Position numbers and translations under genes: made by a program
Source of the DNA: Mesorhizobium japonicum MAFF 303099
GTDB lineage: Bacteria > Pseudomonadota > Alphaproteobacteria > Rhizobiales > Rhizobiaceae
Assembly (NCBI RefSeq): GCF_000009625.1
Contig: NC_002678.2
Location: 1,674,001 to 1,738,000, forward strand
Direction of reading: 5' to 3'
Length of the DNA stretch: 64,000 nucleotides
The notes under the pieces: model-generated
The model's database searches: none
What the model was told of the DNA's origin: nothing
The model's input: the letters and a program-made list of their open reading frames with translations, nothing else
In this document: piece by piece, positions 32,296 through 41,593 of the stretch
How positions within the stretch are numbered: position 1 is the stretch's first letter
How the letters are laid out: each line of letters starts with the position of its first letter

Positions 32296-33465
32296 ATGAA
32301 ACCGGAACAGCCTTCCATCCTGATCCTGGGAACGCGCGGCATCCCCGCGGCCCATGGCGGCTTCGAAACCTTCGCCGAGAGACTGGCGCTTTTCCTGGTC
32401 GCACGCGGCTGGAAGGTCGGCGTCTACTGCCAGGAAGAGGTCGAGCGGGTCGACCAGCGGGTGCGCCTCGACAGCTGGCGCGGCATCGACCTCATCCACG
32501 TCCAGGTCGCCTCGGAGGGCCCGCGCGCGACGCTGGAATTCGACTGGCAATGCGTGCTCGACGCCGCGCGCCGGCCCGGCGTCTGCCTGGTGCTTGGCTA
32601 CAATGGCGCGGTGTTCCTCACCTGGCTCAGGCTGATGCGGCGCAAGGTCATCACCAATATGGACGGCATCGAGTGGCGCCGCCCCAAATGGGGGCGCGCG
32701 GCGCGCACCTGGTTCTGGCTCAATGAGTGGATCGGCGCCTGGGCCTCGCACAGGCTGGTCGCCGACCATCCCGTCATTGCCGATCACCTGGCGACGCGCC
32801 GGCCGCGCAGCGCCATTTCCACCATCGCCTATGGCGCAGATCCGGTGACATCGGCACCCGAGGCGCCGGTGCGCGCGCTCGGCCTCGAGCCCGGCAAATA
32901 CCTGATCTCGATCGCGCGCATCGAGCCCGACAACAGCATCCTGCCGATCGTCGAAGCCTTCTGCAGCAAGAAGCGCGACATGAAGCTGGTGGTGCTGGGC
33001 ACGCTGTCCGACCAGATTCCCTATCATGTCGCGGTCCGCAAGGCGGCGAACGCCTCGGTGGTCCTGCCCGGCGCCATCTACGACCAGGCGGCGGTCAAGG
33101 CGCTGCGCTATCACGCCCGCGCCTATATGCATGGCCACACGGTCGGCGGCACCAACCCGTCGCTGGTCGAGGCGCTGGCCGCCGGCAACATGGTGATCGC
33201 GCACGACAATCCTTACAACAGATGGGTCGCCGGGGCCGCCGCCATCTATTTCACCGACACGCAGAGCTGCGCCGAGCGGATGCAACAGGCGATGGAGGAT
33301 GACGTGCTGGTCAAGGCTTGCGGCGAGGCCGCCAGGACGCGCGCCCGCGAAGCCTTCCGCTGGGAGGATGTGCTGCAGGCCTACGAGAATGAAGCCTACC
33401 GGCTGCTCGGCGTGACATCAGACCGAACGGCCGCTATCGACCGCCCCTCGCCCGGCGCGGTATGA
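32296..33465 (+). CDS. DUF1972 glycosyltransferase
   Basis: 389 residues from ATG 32296; a TTG at 32143 is an in-frame alternative. ILGTRGIPAAHGGFETFAERL is the DUF1972 hallmark of rhamnosyl/fucosyl-type transferases in O-antigen and exopolysaccharide loci. The GT4-like C-domain has YLISIARIEPDN and HTVGGTNPSLVEALAAGN, the donor loop with its conserved Glu. It presumably adds a sugar to the lipid-linked repeat unit. The stop overlaps the GH5 gene start by 4 bp. Confidence 0.88.
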   Translation: MKPEQPSILILGTRGIPAAHGGFETFAERLALFLVARGWKVGVYCQEEVERVDQRVRLDSWRGIDLIHVQVASEGPRATLEFDWQCVLDAARRPGVCLVLGYNGAVFLTWLRLMRRKVITNMDGIEWRRPKWGRAARTWFWLNEWIGAWASHRLVADHPVIADHLATRRPRSAISTIAYGADPVTSAPEAPVRALGLEPGKYLISIARIEPDNSILPIVEAFCSKKRDMKLVVLGTLSDQIPYHVAVRKAANASVVLPGAIYDQAAVKALRYHARAYMHGHTVGGTNPSLVEALAAGNMVIAHDNPYNRWVAGAAAIYFTDTQSCAERMQQAMEDDVLVKACGEAARTRAREAFRWEDVLQAYENEAYRLLGVTSDRTAAIDRPSPGAV

Positions 33466-34736
33466 CGGGCTGGTCGCGCCGGCGGCTTCTCACCACCGCG
33501 CTGTCGACAGCGCTGGTGCCCGCCGCCGCATCGCTGGCGCCACTTTCCACCTCCTCCGCCCTTGCCGCCAATAGCGAATGGCGTTTCCGCCGCGGCGTCA
33601 ACGCCTGGCCCTGGTTCGCGCTGACACGCGAATTTCCCGCACCGCGCACCGACTATGACTGGCCGCCCTTCCAGTCGCAGCGGCCGGTGCCGACCCCGGA
33701 CGACCTTGGTCGGCTACGCCAGACCGGGCTCGATTTCATCCGCCTGCCCGTCGATCCCGGCCCGTTCCTCGCTGGAGACGACGCCACGCGCGGCAAATTG
33801 CTGGACATGCTGGACGCCGCCGTCGCCGTCACGCTCGACGCCGGCCTCGGCATCATCGTCAACGTCCAGGCCAATGGCGCCACCCATTACTGGAACCCCG
33901 ATCGCATGCTTTCCAGCACCGAGGCTCCGGCCTTCCACCTCTACCGGGCGCTGGTCGGCGAGCTTGCCGGCAGGCTGGCGCGCTTCGCCCCAGGCATGGT
34001 GGCGCTGGAACCGGTCAACGAACCGGCACAATCCTGCGATTCCAACGTCTGGTCGCAGGTCCAGGCATCCCTGCTGACGGCGGCCCGGGCGTCATCCCGC
34101 ACCTTACCGCTGGTCGTCACCGGCGGCTGCGGCTCGATGGTGAGCGGGCTGGCGGCACTCGATCCGGCGCCGCTGGCATCCTTCGAGCCGATCCTGTTCA
34201 CCTTCCACTTCTACGAGCCCTATCTGTTCAGCCACCAGGGCGCGCCCTGGATGCGCGAGCCGGTCTACCGTTCGCTGAACAATGTGCCGTGGCCGGCCTC
34301 CGCCGGTTCGCTCGACGCGACGCTCGCCTCGGTCAGGGCGCGCATGGCGCAGGATAGCGAGACCCCGGAAGCGGACAAGCAGGCCGCCTATGCCGAAACC
34401 GAGCGCGTGCTGAAAGTCTATTTCGACGCCCGGCCCGACCGCTGGTTCATCGACAAATATCTCGGCCAGGCGCGCGCCTGGGCCGATGCCCACGGCATCG
34501 CCCCGGAACGCGTCATCATGGGCGAATTCGGCGCGCTGCGCACCGATGCCCGCTATGTGGCGGCGCCCAACCCCGACCGCGCCCGCTACATATCAGATGT
34601 CCGCCAGAGCGCCGAGGCGGCCGGTTTCCCCTGGGCCTTCTGGGACCTCTTCGACGGCATGGGCATGATGGACGACACCACGCGGGCGCTGGACCCGGCA
34701 ATCGTCGAAGCGCTGGGGTTGAGGATGCCGGGGTAG
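33462..34736 (+). CDS. GH5-family glycanase (cellulase-like), exported
   Basis: 424 residues. The N-terminus WSRRRLLTTALSTALVP... is twin-arginine-like and ends near ALAAN. The TIM barrel carries RRGVNAWPWF at the start, ALEPVNEPAQ (acid/base Glu) and VIMGEFGAL (nucleophile Glu), the GH5 pair, plus FTFHFYEP. It probably cleaves beta-1,4-linked polymer in the periplasm to control exopolysaccharide length or release chains. It is cotranscribed with the DUF1972 glycosyltransferase through a 4-bp overlap. Confidence 0.87.
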   Translation: MTGWSRRRLLTTALSTALVPAAASLAPLSTSSALAANSEWRFRRGVNAWPWFALTREFPAPRTDYDWPPFQSQRPVPTPDDLGRLRQTGLDFIRLPVDPGPFLAGDDATRGKLLDMLDAAVAVTLDAGLGIIVNVQANGATHYWNPDRMLSSTEAPAFHLYRALVGELAGRLARFAPGMVALEPVNEPAQSCDSNVWSQVQASLLTAARASSRTLPLVVTGGCGSMVSGLAALDPAPLASFEPILFTFHFYEPYLFSHQGAPWMREPVYRSLNNVPWPASAGSLDATLASVRARMAQDSETPEADKQAAYAETERVLKVYFDARPDRWFIDKYLGQARAWADAHGIAPERVIMGEFGALRTDARYVAAPNPDRARYISDVRQSAEAAGFPWAFWDLFDGMGMMDDTTRALDPAIVEALGLRMPG

Positions 34737-34770
34737 CGCCGACCGTCGAGATTAGCCGAAAGCTTCGTCG

Positions 34771-34830
34771 CTTCGTCATCCTAGGGCGGAGCAAGGAGCG
34801 AAGCGACGCGGCGCAGACCCTAGGATGACG
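34771..34830. repeat. Dispersed palindromic repeat, copy D
   Basis: 34774-34830 runs CGTCATCCTAGGGCGGAGC... to ...CCCTAGGATGACG, so its ends are perfect inverse complements. 34771-34826 is identical over 56 bp to 22940-22995. It lies between the converging GH5 and VpsF-like genes, where a hairpin could act as a transcription barrier. Confidence 0.88.
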
Positions 34831-34849
34831 AGACGCGGGGAACCCGACG

Positions 34850-36220
34850 CTAACGACGCAGCGGCAAGCCCTTTGGCTGGCCATCCCCCGGTTCGCGCGC
34901 CCGTTGCCCCACCACCACCCTTGCCGGCCGGTACAGCACCAGCGCGATTACCACGAATTTGGTCATCAGCGTGGTCTTCGACGCCAGGCTTTCTGAGGTG
35001 TTGAGCAGGATCAGCCAGCCCAGCATCAGCAGCCAGATGCCGGCATGGCAGCGGCGCGCCACTTCGTGCATGAACAGCGCGAAGCCGACGAACAGCAGCA
35101 AGGTGAAGAAGGCGCCCTGGTAGAGCACCATGCGGATGATCGGGTTCTCGATGCCCTGCTCGAGGCCGCTGATGCGGCGCAGGCTTTCGATGAGGTCGAT
35201 GTCCGGCCCGACGATCAGGTCGCGCAGTTCGAAATGTTTGAACAGTTCGAACATCTCGACGCGGGCATTGGCGCTGCCGGAGTCCGACACGAAGCGCTCG
35301 AGCAGCGCATCGAAAAAGCCGTAGGCCGCCGCGACCGCGATGACCACCGGCACCAGCGCGGCAAGGATCAGGCCGAGTGCCGCGCCAAGCAGGTTGACGC
35401 GCCCCGTGCGCAAGCCGCGCAGCCCCTGGATGAGCAGGTAGCAACCGCCGAGCACGATGGTCAGCACCATCGCCGAGCGGCCGCCAAAGGCGACGAGAGC
35501 CGCAAATTGCAGGCCGATCAGCCCGAGCCGCAGCGGCATGGACAGGGATCTCGAACCGGAGAGCAGCGCCAGCACATAGATCGAGGTGACCGTGGCATTG
35601 GACAGCGGATGGCCCTGGAGCGCCGTCGAGCGCAGGTCGCTCATGAACACCTCGCCGTCGAGGCGATAGGGAAAGATCAGCGTCTTGGTGGCGAACTCGA
35701 ACAAAGCGAGCAGCGCGTTCACGGTCATGATGGCGTGAACAACGGTCTGCATCCGTGCGAATGTCTTCTCGTCGTCCTCGGCCAGCATCATCACCAGCAG
35801 CGCCGGCGCCACGAAAGTGTCGATCATGCCGGCCATGCCGGGACGCTGCCTGGCGACGACGACCACCAAGAGCACGATCGAGATGACCGCCATCAGCGCG
35901 CTGGCCGGCCGCCGGTCGGCGACGGCCACCATATAGCCGATCGGATTGCCGAAGGTGCAGGCGCGCCAGGCAAACACCAGCACGAGCAGATAGGTTGACG
36001 GATGGATCTTGGTCGCCGGATTGCCGGTCAGGCCATCGTAATTGTAGCCCACCAGCCACAGCATGCCGCCGGAGATGGCGAACAGCAGCGCCACCGTCGC
36101 GACCAGGCCGAAGCGCGTGATCCAGTCGACAGTATCGCCGGTGCGGCCGGAGACTTGACCCGAACCGACCCAGCCGGCCGCCGGGTTGGCCGCCCGGGTG
36201 GCGGTCCCCGTCGCGGCCAT
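34850..36220 (-). CDS. VpsF-like polysaccharide polymerase
   Basis: 456 residues with about eleven membrane helices (for example LVATVALLFAISGGMLWLVGY, ALMAVISIVLLVVVVARQ, LLGAALGLILAALVPVVIAVAAAYGF). A large loop after ERFVSDSGSANARVEMFELF corresponds to the periplasmic loop of Wzy/O-antigen ligase proteins. It probably polymerises lipid-linked repeats at the outer face of the inner membrane. It lies 1 bp downstream of the GumC-like gene on the same strand. Confidence 0.82.
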   Translation of the reverse strand: MAATGTATRAANPAAGWVGSGQVSGRTGDTVDWITRFGLVATVALLFAISGGMLWLVGYNYDGLTGNPATKIHPSTYLLVLVFAWRACTFGNPIGYMVAVADRRPASALMAVISIVLLVVVVARQRPGMAGMIDTFVAPALLVMMLAEDDEKTFARMQTVVHAIMTVNALLALFEFATKTLIFPYRLDGEVFMSDLRSTALQGHPLSNATVTSIYVLALLSGSRSLSMPLRLGLIGLQFAALVAFGGRSAMVLTIVLGGCYLLIQGLRGLRTGRVNLLGAALGLILAALVPVVIAVAAAYGFFDALLERFVSDSGSANARVEMFELFKHFELRDLIVGPDIDLIESLRRISGLEQGIENPIIRMVLYQGAFFTLLLFVGFALFMHEVARRCHAGIWLLMLGWLILLNTSESLASKTTLMTKFVVIALVLYRPARVVVGQRAREPGDGQPKGLPLRR

Positions 36221-36221
36221 G

Positions 36222-38393
36222 TCAGGCCGCCTCGTCGACCAGCAAGGCGCCGGTCGGCAACCGCCCCATGACGGAAATGGCCTGCGAGGCCGCCGTGACG
36301 TCGCGCATCGGCGTCGAGTTCAGCGTCGCGACCATCACGATCTCGTCGACCATGGCGACCAGCGGCGAGGCGTTGAGATTGTCGGCCAGCGCGCCGCCGT
36401 CGACGACGACGAGGTCGAAGTTGCGGCCCGCCTGGGCCAGCATGTGCTGCGTGAAATAGACGCCCTGCGCCTCGGAGAAGACGGCCTTTTGCCGGCCCCT
36501 GCCCAGAACCGCGACATTACTGCCGGCGGTGTGCTGGCTCACCGCCTCGAAGGCATATTCGCCGCGCAGCACGTCGAGCAGACCGGGCTGCGGCTCCTTC
36601 TTGCCGCCGCTGGCATTGTTGGTGTCGATGAACAGGACCCGGCTGCCCCTGGCGGCCGCGGCATTGGCGAGCAACCGCGCCACCCGCCCGCGATGCGCGG
36701 CGTCTTCCGGCGGCGACGTCAGCAGGATGGACGGCACCAGCGGCCAGTTCGGCGGACGCCGGCTGGAGGCGAACAGCCGCCTCAGCGCCAGGCCCGCGAC
36801 CGCATCCGTCTTCTGCCCGGCCGCGGCGGCGCCGCCGCCGAAAGGCCACCAGCGGCGGCCACTGCCTGCCTTTGCGGGCAGCACGCCGAACACCGGTGCG
36901 TCGATGGCCGATTGCATCTGCGCGCTGGAAAGCACGGTCGGCGAGGAATATTCCATGATCAGCGCCAGCGCGGTGCCCAGCCCCAGCCCGCCGAAGAGGG
37001 CGCCGAAAACCAGCAGCGGCAAAGGCGGCCAGCTCTTGTTCAGGGCGGGCATGGCGTTGGAGATGATGCGCGCATTGGTGCTGTCGACATTGATCTGCTC
37101 GCGCGTTTCCTGCGCCCGCTGCAGATAGGTGGCGTAGACCGAGCGCACCGCCTCGAGGTCGCGCTGCAATTCGCGCAGCCTGACCGAGGCCTGGTCGGTG
37201 TCAAGCGACTTGCTCTTCATGCCGGCGACCTTGGCCTCCAGCGCCTGCTGGTTTGCCAGCGCCCGCTCGTAGTCGGTTTCGGCGGCGGCGCCGATGCGTC
37301 CGAGTTCGCGCGCGATGAGGGCGCGCGTGTCGCGCAGCTGCTGCTGCGCCGCGATCATCGAGGGGTGGCGCGGCCCAAGTTCCGTGCCAAGCTGCGAGAC
37401 CTGGTCGACAAGCGTCGCCTCCTGCGCCCGCAGGCTCGAGATGACCGACGAGCGCATCGCTTCCGAGGTGGCGTCCGGCGCGCCGCCGGAGCGGCGCAGC
37501 TGGTCGACCTGCGCCTTCAGCGCCGCGGTGCGGCTCTGTGCGGCCGAAAGCTGCGTGTTGATCTCGGTCAGTTCCTGGTCGCTGACCAGATTGCCCGCCG
37601 CCATCACCATATTGTGGGCGGATTTGTAGGCCTCGACGGCGTTCTCGGCCTGCTGCACCCGCTTGCGCTGCTCCTCCAGCCGCGCGGTGATGGAATCGGA
37701 AGCGTCCGTGGCCATTTTCGCGCGCGCGCTCGCCTGATCGGCCAGATAGGCCTGCGCGATGGCATTGGCGAGCTTCGCCGCCTTGTCGGCGCTCTTGGCG
37801 GTGACGATCACGTCGAGCACCAGCACCTTGTCGGCACGCTTCACCGCCAGCCGGCGGCGCAGCGCATCGAGCGTCTTGCCCGTTCTGTCGGTTTCGGCCG
37901 ACCCCGAGCCCAGCACGCCGCCGAGCAAGCGGCCCAGCAACCCGCCCTGCCCGTTGAATTCCGGATCCTCGGTCAGGTTGGTCGCCTCGATGGCCCGCAG
38001 CAGCACGCCCGTCGACTGAACGACGCTGACCTGGCTTTCCACCATGGTGATGCCGCCATCGGGCGGAACGCGGCTCGGATTGACGTCGTTGGTGACCACT
38101 TGCAGATCTTGCGGATCGATGAGGATTTCCGCCACCGAACTGTAGAGCGCCGGCGTCAGCAAGCCATAGGCCAGCGCCCCGAGGGTCAGCAGCGCGGCGG
38201 TCAACAAGATAAGGAAGCGGCGGCGCACCAATATGCGCTTGAGGTCACCCAGCTCGACGGTCGAGGATGCATAGGACGCCGTCGGCACTGGCTCCGGGGC
38301 GGCATATTGCATCGCCTCCGGAGCGGGTTGTTGCGGCAACGAGAGCAGGGATGATTGCAAAGGTCGCTCCGACAACACTCCGTGTGCCTGCAA
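36222..38393 (-). CDS. GumC/ExoP-type polysaccharide co-polymerase with degenerate kinase P-loop
   Basis: 723 residues. Wzz domain (about 48-135) with a first membrane helix at 60-80, a long coiled-coil region (about 225-430), a second helix (456-480), then a BY-kinase-like cytoplasmic domain. The Walker A segment reads LLTSPPEDAAHRGRVA (about 557-572), with no GK(S/T). VLFIDTN (about 587-592) and FDLVVVDGG (about 665) keep the other two motifs. There is no C-terminal tyrosine cluster. It controls chain length and export with Wza, probably without autophosphorylation. Confidence 0.88.
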   Translation of the reverse strand: MQAHGVLSERPLQSSLLSLPQQPAPEAMQYAAPEPVPTASYASSTVELGDLKRILVRRRFLILLTAALLTLGALAYGLLTPALYSSVAEILIDPQDLQVVTNDVNPSRVPPDGGITMVESQVSVVQSTGVLLRAIEATNLTEDPEFNGQGGLLGRLLGGVLGSGSAETDRTGKTLDALRRRLAVKRADKVLVLDVIVTAKSADKAAKLANAIAQAYLADQASARAKMATDASDSITARLEEQRKRVQQAENAVEAYKSAHNMVMAAGNLVSDQELTEINTQLSAAQSRTAALKAQVDQLRRSGGAPDATSEAMRSSVISSLRAQEATLVDQVSQLGTELGPRHPSMIAAQQQLRDTRALIARELGRIGAAAETDYERALANQQALEAKVAGMKSKSLDTDQASVRLRELQRDLEAVRSVYATYLQRAQETREQINVDSTNARIISNAMPALNKSWPPLPLLVFGALFGGLGLGTALALIMEYSSPTVLSSAQMQSAIDAPVFGVLPAKAGSGRRWWPFGGGAAAAGQKTDAVAGLALRRLFASSRRPPNWPLVPSILLTSPPEDAAHRGRVARLLANAAAARGSRVLFIDTNNASGGKKEPQPGLLDVLRGEYAFEAVSQHTAGSNVAVLGRGRQKAVFSEAQGVYFTQHMLAQAGRNFDLVVVDGGALADNLNASPLVAMVDEIVMVATLNSTPMRDVTAASQAISVMGRLPTGALLVDEAA

Positions 38394-38640
38394 GTTTAAA
38401 TTGCAGCTTCGACCTAGCTATTCCTCCAACTGTTAAAACACTGTTAATTATGTTGAGAGCTCTTCTGATTTTTGGCACGGAGTTTGCCTAATAAAGGCAC
38501 GTGCGTGTCGACACGGGGCCAGCGAGCAGGAGACGGATGGAAATGGGGCAGCAGATCAGTCCAGACCATCCGTGCGGCCATCTCTCCTGCCCTATTTTCG
38601 AACACCAGCCCGATACCGATCACGATGCTGGGGGTGCGAC
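38394..38640. promoter_or_regulatory. Divergent promoter region with 11-bp-phased repeats
   Basis: It lies between the GumC-like gene and the plus-strand gene at 38641. ACTGTTAA occurs at 38429-38436 and 38440-38447, exactly one helical turn apart, inside an AT-rich stretch (to about 38490). This is a plausible activator or repressor site for both units. No gene supported. Confidence 0.5.
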
Positions 38641-40173
38641 ATGCAAGTGAGCCTGCGACTGGACAGCGAATGCGTCCGTGCTTTTCACCTGCTGCTGTTG
38701 GAGCGCCTGGCGGCACTGGCGCAGGTCGAGGTGTCCGTCGATGCCAGGCCGGCTGGAAGCGGCATTCCAGGCAGCGCCGCGGCATTGTTCCAGCTTGAGA
38801 CAGCCATCCACGGCCTGCCGGCGGACGGGCTGGCCAAGCGCCTGCCCCTATCGGCGCTGGCGCCCTACCGGACGCAGCCGCCCGCTTCTCCCGATCTGGT
38901 GATCGACCTCTGCGGCGACGTGAGCCTGGAGGGAACGCGGGTCTGGCGCGTCACCTATGACGGCGCCGCCGGTGAAGCGGCCTTGCTGGCGCTGATCCTC
39001 GACGGCCGCACGCCGATTTCCCGCATTGAGGAGCGCGCCGCCACCGTCGCCGAAGGACGCCTGGGCACCGAATATGGCGGCATCGCGCTCGCCTCCTTCC
39101 AGGACATGCTGGCGCGCACCGCAAGCCTGATCCTCGCGGCAATGCCCCCCTCGGCAACGAATGGCGCGGCGCGGGCCGCCCTGCCGGTGCTGCCCGAACC
39201 GGCGCAGGCCGTCGCCCCGCCGCAGATACCCTCGCCCGCCAAACTCGGCATCAGGGCGGGCAAGGCGCTGGCGCGGCGCATCGTCCAGAAGATCTACCAT
39301 CTCTGCTACAACGCCCCGCACTGGAAGGTCGGCTGGCGCGAGACCAAGGGGCTGGATCTGTTCGACCTGCGCGCCCATCCGGCAACCGGCTGGCAGGTGC
39401 TGCCCGACGATGGCAGCCGCTTCTACGCCGATCCATTTCCGATCCTGTACCAGGGGCAAGTGACCCTTTTCGTCGAGGATTATATCCACCGCCTGGGTCG
39501 GGCCATCATCTCCGCCGTGCCATTCGGTCCGTCCGGGCCGATCGGGCGTCCCGAGCCGGTGCTCGACCTGCCCTACCACCTCTCCTATCCCTTCGTCTTC
39601 GAGCGCGACGGCGAGGTCTGGATGGTGCCGGAAAGCTGCGCAAACCGCACCGTCGATCTCTACCGCGCCACCGCCTTCCCCGGCGGATGGGTCAAGGAAG
39701 CCACGCTCTTGTCCGACATCGTCGCCAGCGACGCCACTCTGGTCGAGCATGGCGGGCGCTGGTGGCTGTTCGCCACTGTCCGGGACGGCGGCGGCGCCTT
39801 TTCCGATGCGCTGCATCTGTGGTCGGCGCCCGACTTCCGCGGACCCTGGACACCGCATCCCAAAAACCCCGTGCTGGTCGACATCGCCTCTGCCCGGCCG
39901 GCCGGCCGCATGGTTGAGCGCAACGGCCAATTGCTGCGTCCGGTGCAGGATTGCCGCAGGAGTTATGGCGCGGCCCTTGGCATCGCACGTGTCGCTCACC
40001 TTGATTTGAACTGCATGGAGCAAGTCGTCGAGACCATCTTAACTCCTGGGGCGCTATGGAATGGGCGCAAGCTGCACACGCTCAACGAGGCGGGCGGCCT
40101 GGAATTCATCGATGGCTCGGCGATCGCGCCGCGCTGGAAACACTGGAAACAGAAGCGTTCGCCGTTAACGTAA
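38641..40173 (+). CDS. Glucosamine-inositolphosphorylceramide-transferase-like protein
   Basis: 510 residues from ATG 38641, behind GGGGG. The N-terminal part (1-170) looks like the formyltransferase-like half of a broader family. The C-terminal half (about 250-500) has repeated beta-propeller-like blades: SRFYADPFPILYQGQVTLFVEDY, HLSYPFVFERDGEVWMVPES and SDATLVEHGGRWWLFATV, the pattern of the GIPC transferase 1 N-terminal domain and GH43-like folds. Probable sugar or acyl transfer in exopolysaccharide assembly. Cytoplasmic. Specific reaction unknown. Confidence 0.75.
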   Translation: MQVSLRLDSECVRAFHLLLLERLAALAQVEVSVDARPAGSGIPGSAAALFQLETAIHGLPADGLAKRLPLSALAPYRTQPPASPDLVIDLCGDVSLEGTRVWRVTYDGAAGEAALLALILDGRTPISRIEERAATVAEGRLGTEYGGIALASFQDMLARTASLILAAMPPSATNGAARAALPVLPEPAQAVAPPQIPSPAKLGIRAGKALARRIVQKIYHLCYNAPHWKVGWRETKGLDLFDLRAHPATGWQVLPDDGSRFYADPFPILYQGQVTLFVEDYIHRLGRAIISAVPFGPSGPIGRPEPVLDLPYHLSYPFVFERDGEVWMVPESCANRTVDLYRATAFPGGWVKEATLLSDIVASDATLVEHGGRWWLFATVRDGGGAFSDALHLWSAPDFRGPWTPHPKNPVLVDIASARPAGRMVERNGQLLRPVQDCRRSYGAALGIARVAHLDLNCMEQVVETILTPGALWNGRKLHTLNEAGGLEFIDGSAIAPRWKHWKQKRSPLT

Positions 40174-40285
40174 ACAATCGTTACTACCAGCCACCCGTGC
40201 TGGTTGCTTGAGGTTGATATGGGGCCGGAAGATATTTCCACTGCAGATTGTGCAGGCGCAAGATGACCAGCAGAAAGGCAAAGAC

Positions 40286-41470
40286 ATGACCACCGCCGCG
40301 GCTGGCCCGACCGAAGTCGACGTAGCGATCATCGGCGCCGGAATGGCCGGCACCACCCTGGCAACGCTGTTGGGAAACGCCGGCCGCAAGGTGGCGCTGA
40401 TCGATCCGCACCGCGTTCATCACGACGAGTTCCGGGCCGAGAAGATCGGTGCGGATCAGATGCAGCTGTTCGAGAAGCTCGGCCTCGACAAGATGGTCAT
40501 GCCGCTCGTCACCCCGTTTACCGACATAGATGTCTTCCGCCTCGGCCAATTCTTCGCCCGTGAAAAGAAGTGGGAGTACGCATTTTCCTATGGGGCGCTG
40601 ATCAATGGCCTGCGCGACGCATTGCCGCCGCAAGTGCCGATCACGATCGGCAAGGTGGCCGAAGTGTCGACCGGACCTAACCGGCAGCGGCTTGTGCTGG
40701 CCGACGGCGCCGTCATCGATGCCCGCCTGCTGGTGGTGGCCACCGGCTACAGCGAATTGGTGCGGCGCGCCATCGGCGTCGAGCGCATCGAACTGTCGAA
40801 GGCGCATTCGCTGTCCATGGGATTCGACCTCGCCATTGCGCCGCGTGACTGCGCCTATCGGGCGGTCACCTGCTACGGCAAGCGGGCCTCGGACCGTGTC
40901 GCCTATCTCACCGTCTTTCCCATCGGCGACAAGATGCGCGCGAACATGTTCGTCTATCGCACCGTCGCCGAACAATGGACGCGGGACTTCCGCGCCGATC
41001 CGCAGAAAATGCTTTGCGAGCTCATGCCCGAAATCGCGACGCAGTGTGGTAACTTCGAGGTGGCGAGCCCTGTCGAGGTCAGGCAGGTCAATCTGACCAC
41101 GACGCAGGGCCATCGCCGCGACGGCGTCGTCTTCATCGGCGACGCATTCGTGACGACATGCCCGACGCCGGGCGTCGGCATCGGGCGGGTCATGGTCGAT
41201 GTCGATCAGCTCCATTCCGTTCACATTCCGCGCTGGCTGGAAACACCAGGCATGGCGGCTGACAAGATCGGCGCTTTCTATGACGACCCGGTCAAGGTGG
41301 CCGCCGACAAGGCAGGCATGCGAGTGAGCTTCTACGCCAAGCAGATCACCACCGAAACCGGACTGGAATGGCGCGTGCGGCGCCTGCGCAACAACGCGGC
41401 GCGTCAACTGATGATCATCGGCCGCAAGATGCGCCATTTGGGACCGCGGCGGGAGCCCGGCATGGCGTGA
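40286..41470 (+). CDS. FAD-dependent monooxygenase-like oxidoreductase
   Basis: 394 residues from ATG 40286, with AAAGG upstream. AIIGAGMAGTTLATLL is the FAD dinucleotide motif; VVATGYSELVRRAI, and VFIGDAFVTTCPTPGVGIGR (the GD motif) complete the PHBH-type fold of flavin hydroxylases and halogenases. The substrate is unknown; no halogenase WxWxIP motif was seen. It lies 112 bp after the GIPC-transferase-like gene and may be outside the polysaccharide operon. Confidence 0.8.
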   Translation: MTTAAAGPTEVDVAIIGAGMAGTTLATLLGNAGRKVALIDPHRVHHDEFRAEKIGADQMQLFEKLGLDKMVMPLVTPFTDIDVFRLGQFFAREKKWEYAFSYGALINGLRDALPPQVPITIGKVAEVSTGPNRQRLVLADGAVIDARLLVVATGYSELVRRAIGVERIELSKAHSLSMGFDLAIAPRDCAYRAVTCYGKRASDRVAYLTVFPIGDKMRANMFVYRTVAEQWTRDFRADPQKMLCELMPEIATQCGNFEVASPVEVRQVNLTTTQGHRRDGVVFIGDAFVTTCPTPGVGIGRVMVDVDQLHSVHIPRWLETPGMAADKIGAFYDDPVKVAADKAGMRVSFYAKQITTETGLEWRVRRLRNNAARQLMIIGRKMRHLGPRREPGMA

Positions 41471-41593
41471 GGGTCCTCCACCCTCTCCCCCATTGAAGGC
41501 AGAGGCGTGTTCCCTTCTTCTCCCTTCAGGGAGAAGGGAAGCGCGCCAGCCTTGTGATTGCGGTGGCTGGCGGACGGTGGCAGTCGCGGGCTC

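Noticed and set aside
36186..38354. A 722-codon open frame antisense to the GumC-like gene
   Set aside because: Composition is Arg/His/Gly-heavy with no domain; it is the shadow of a high-GC gene whose real frame has Wzz and kinase motifs.
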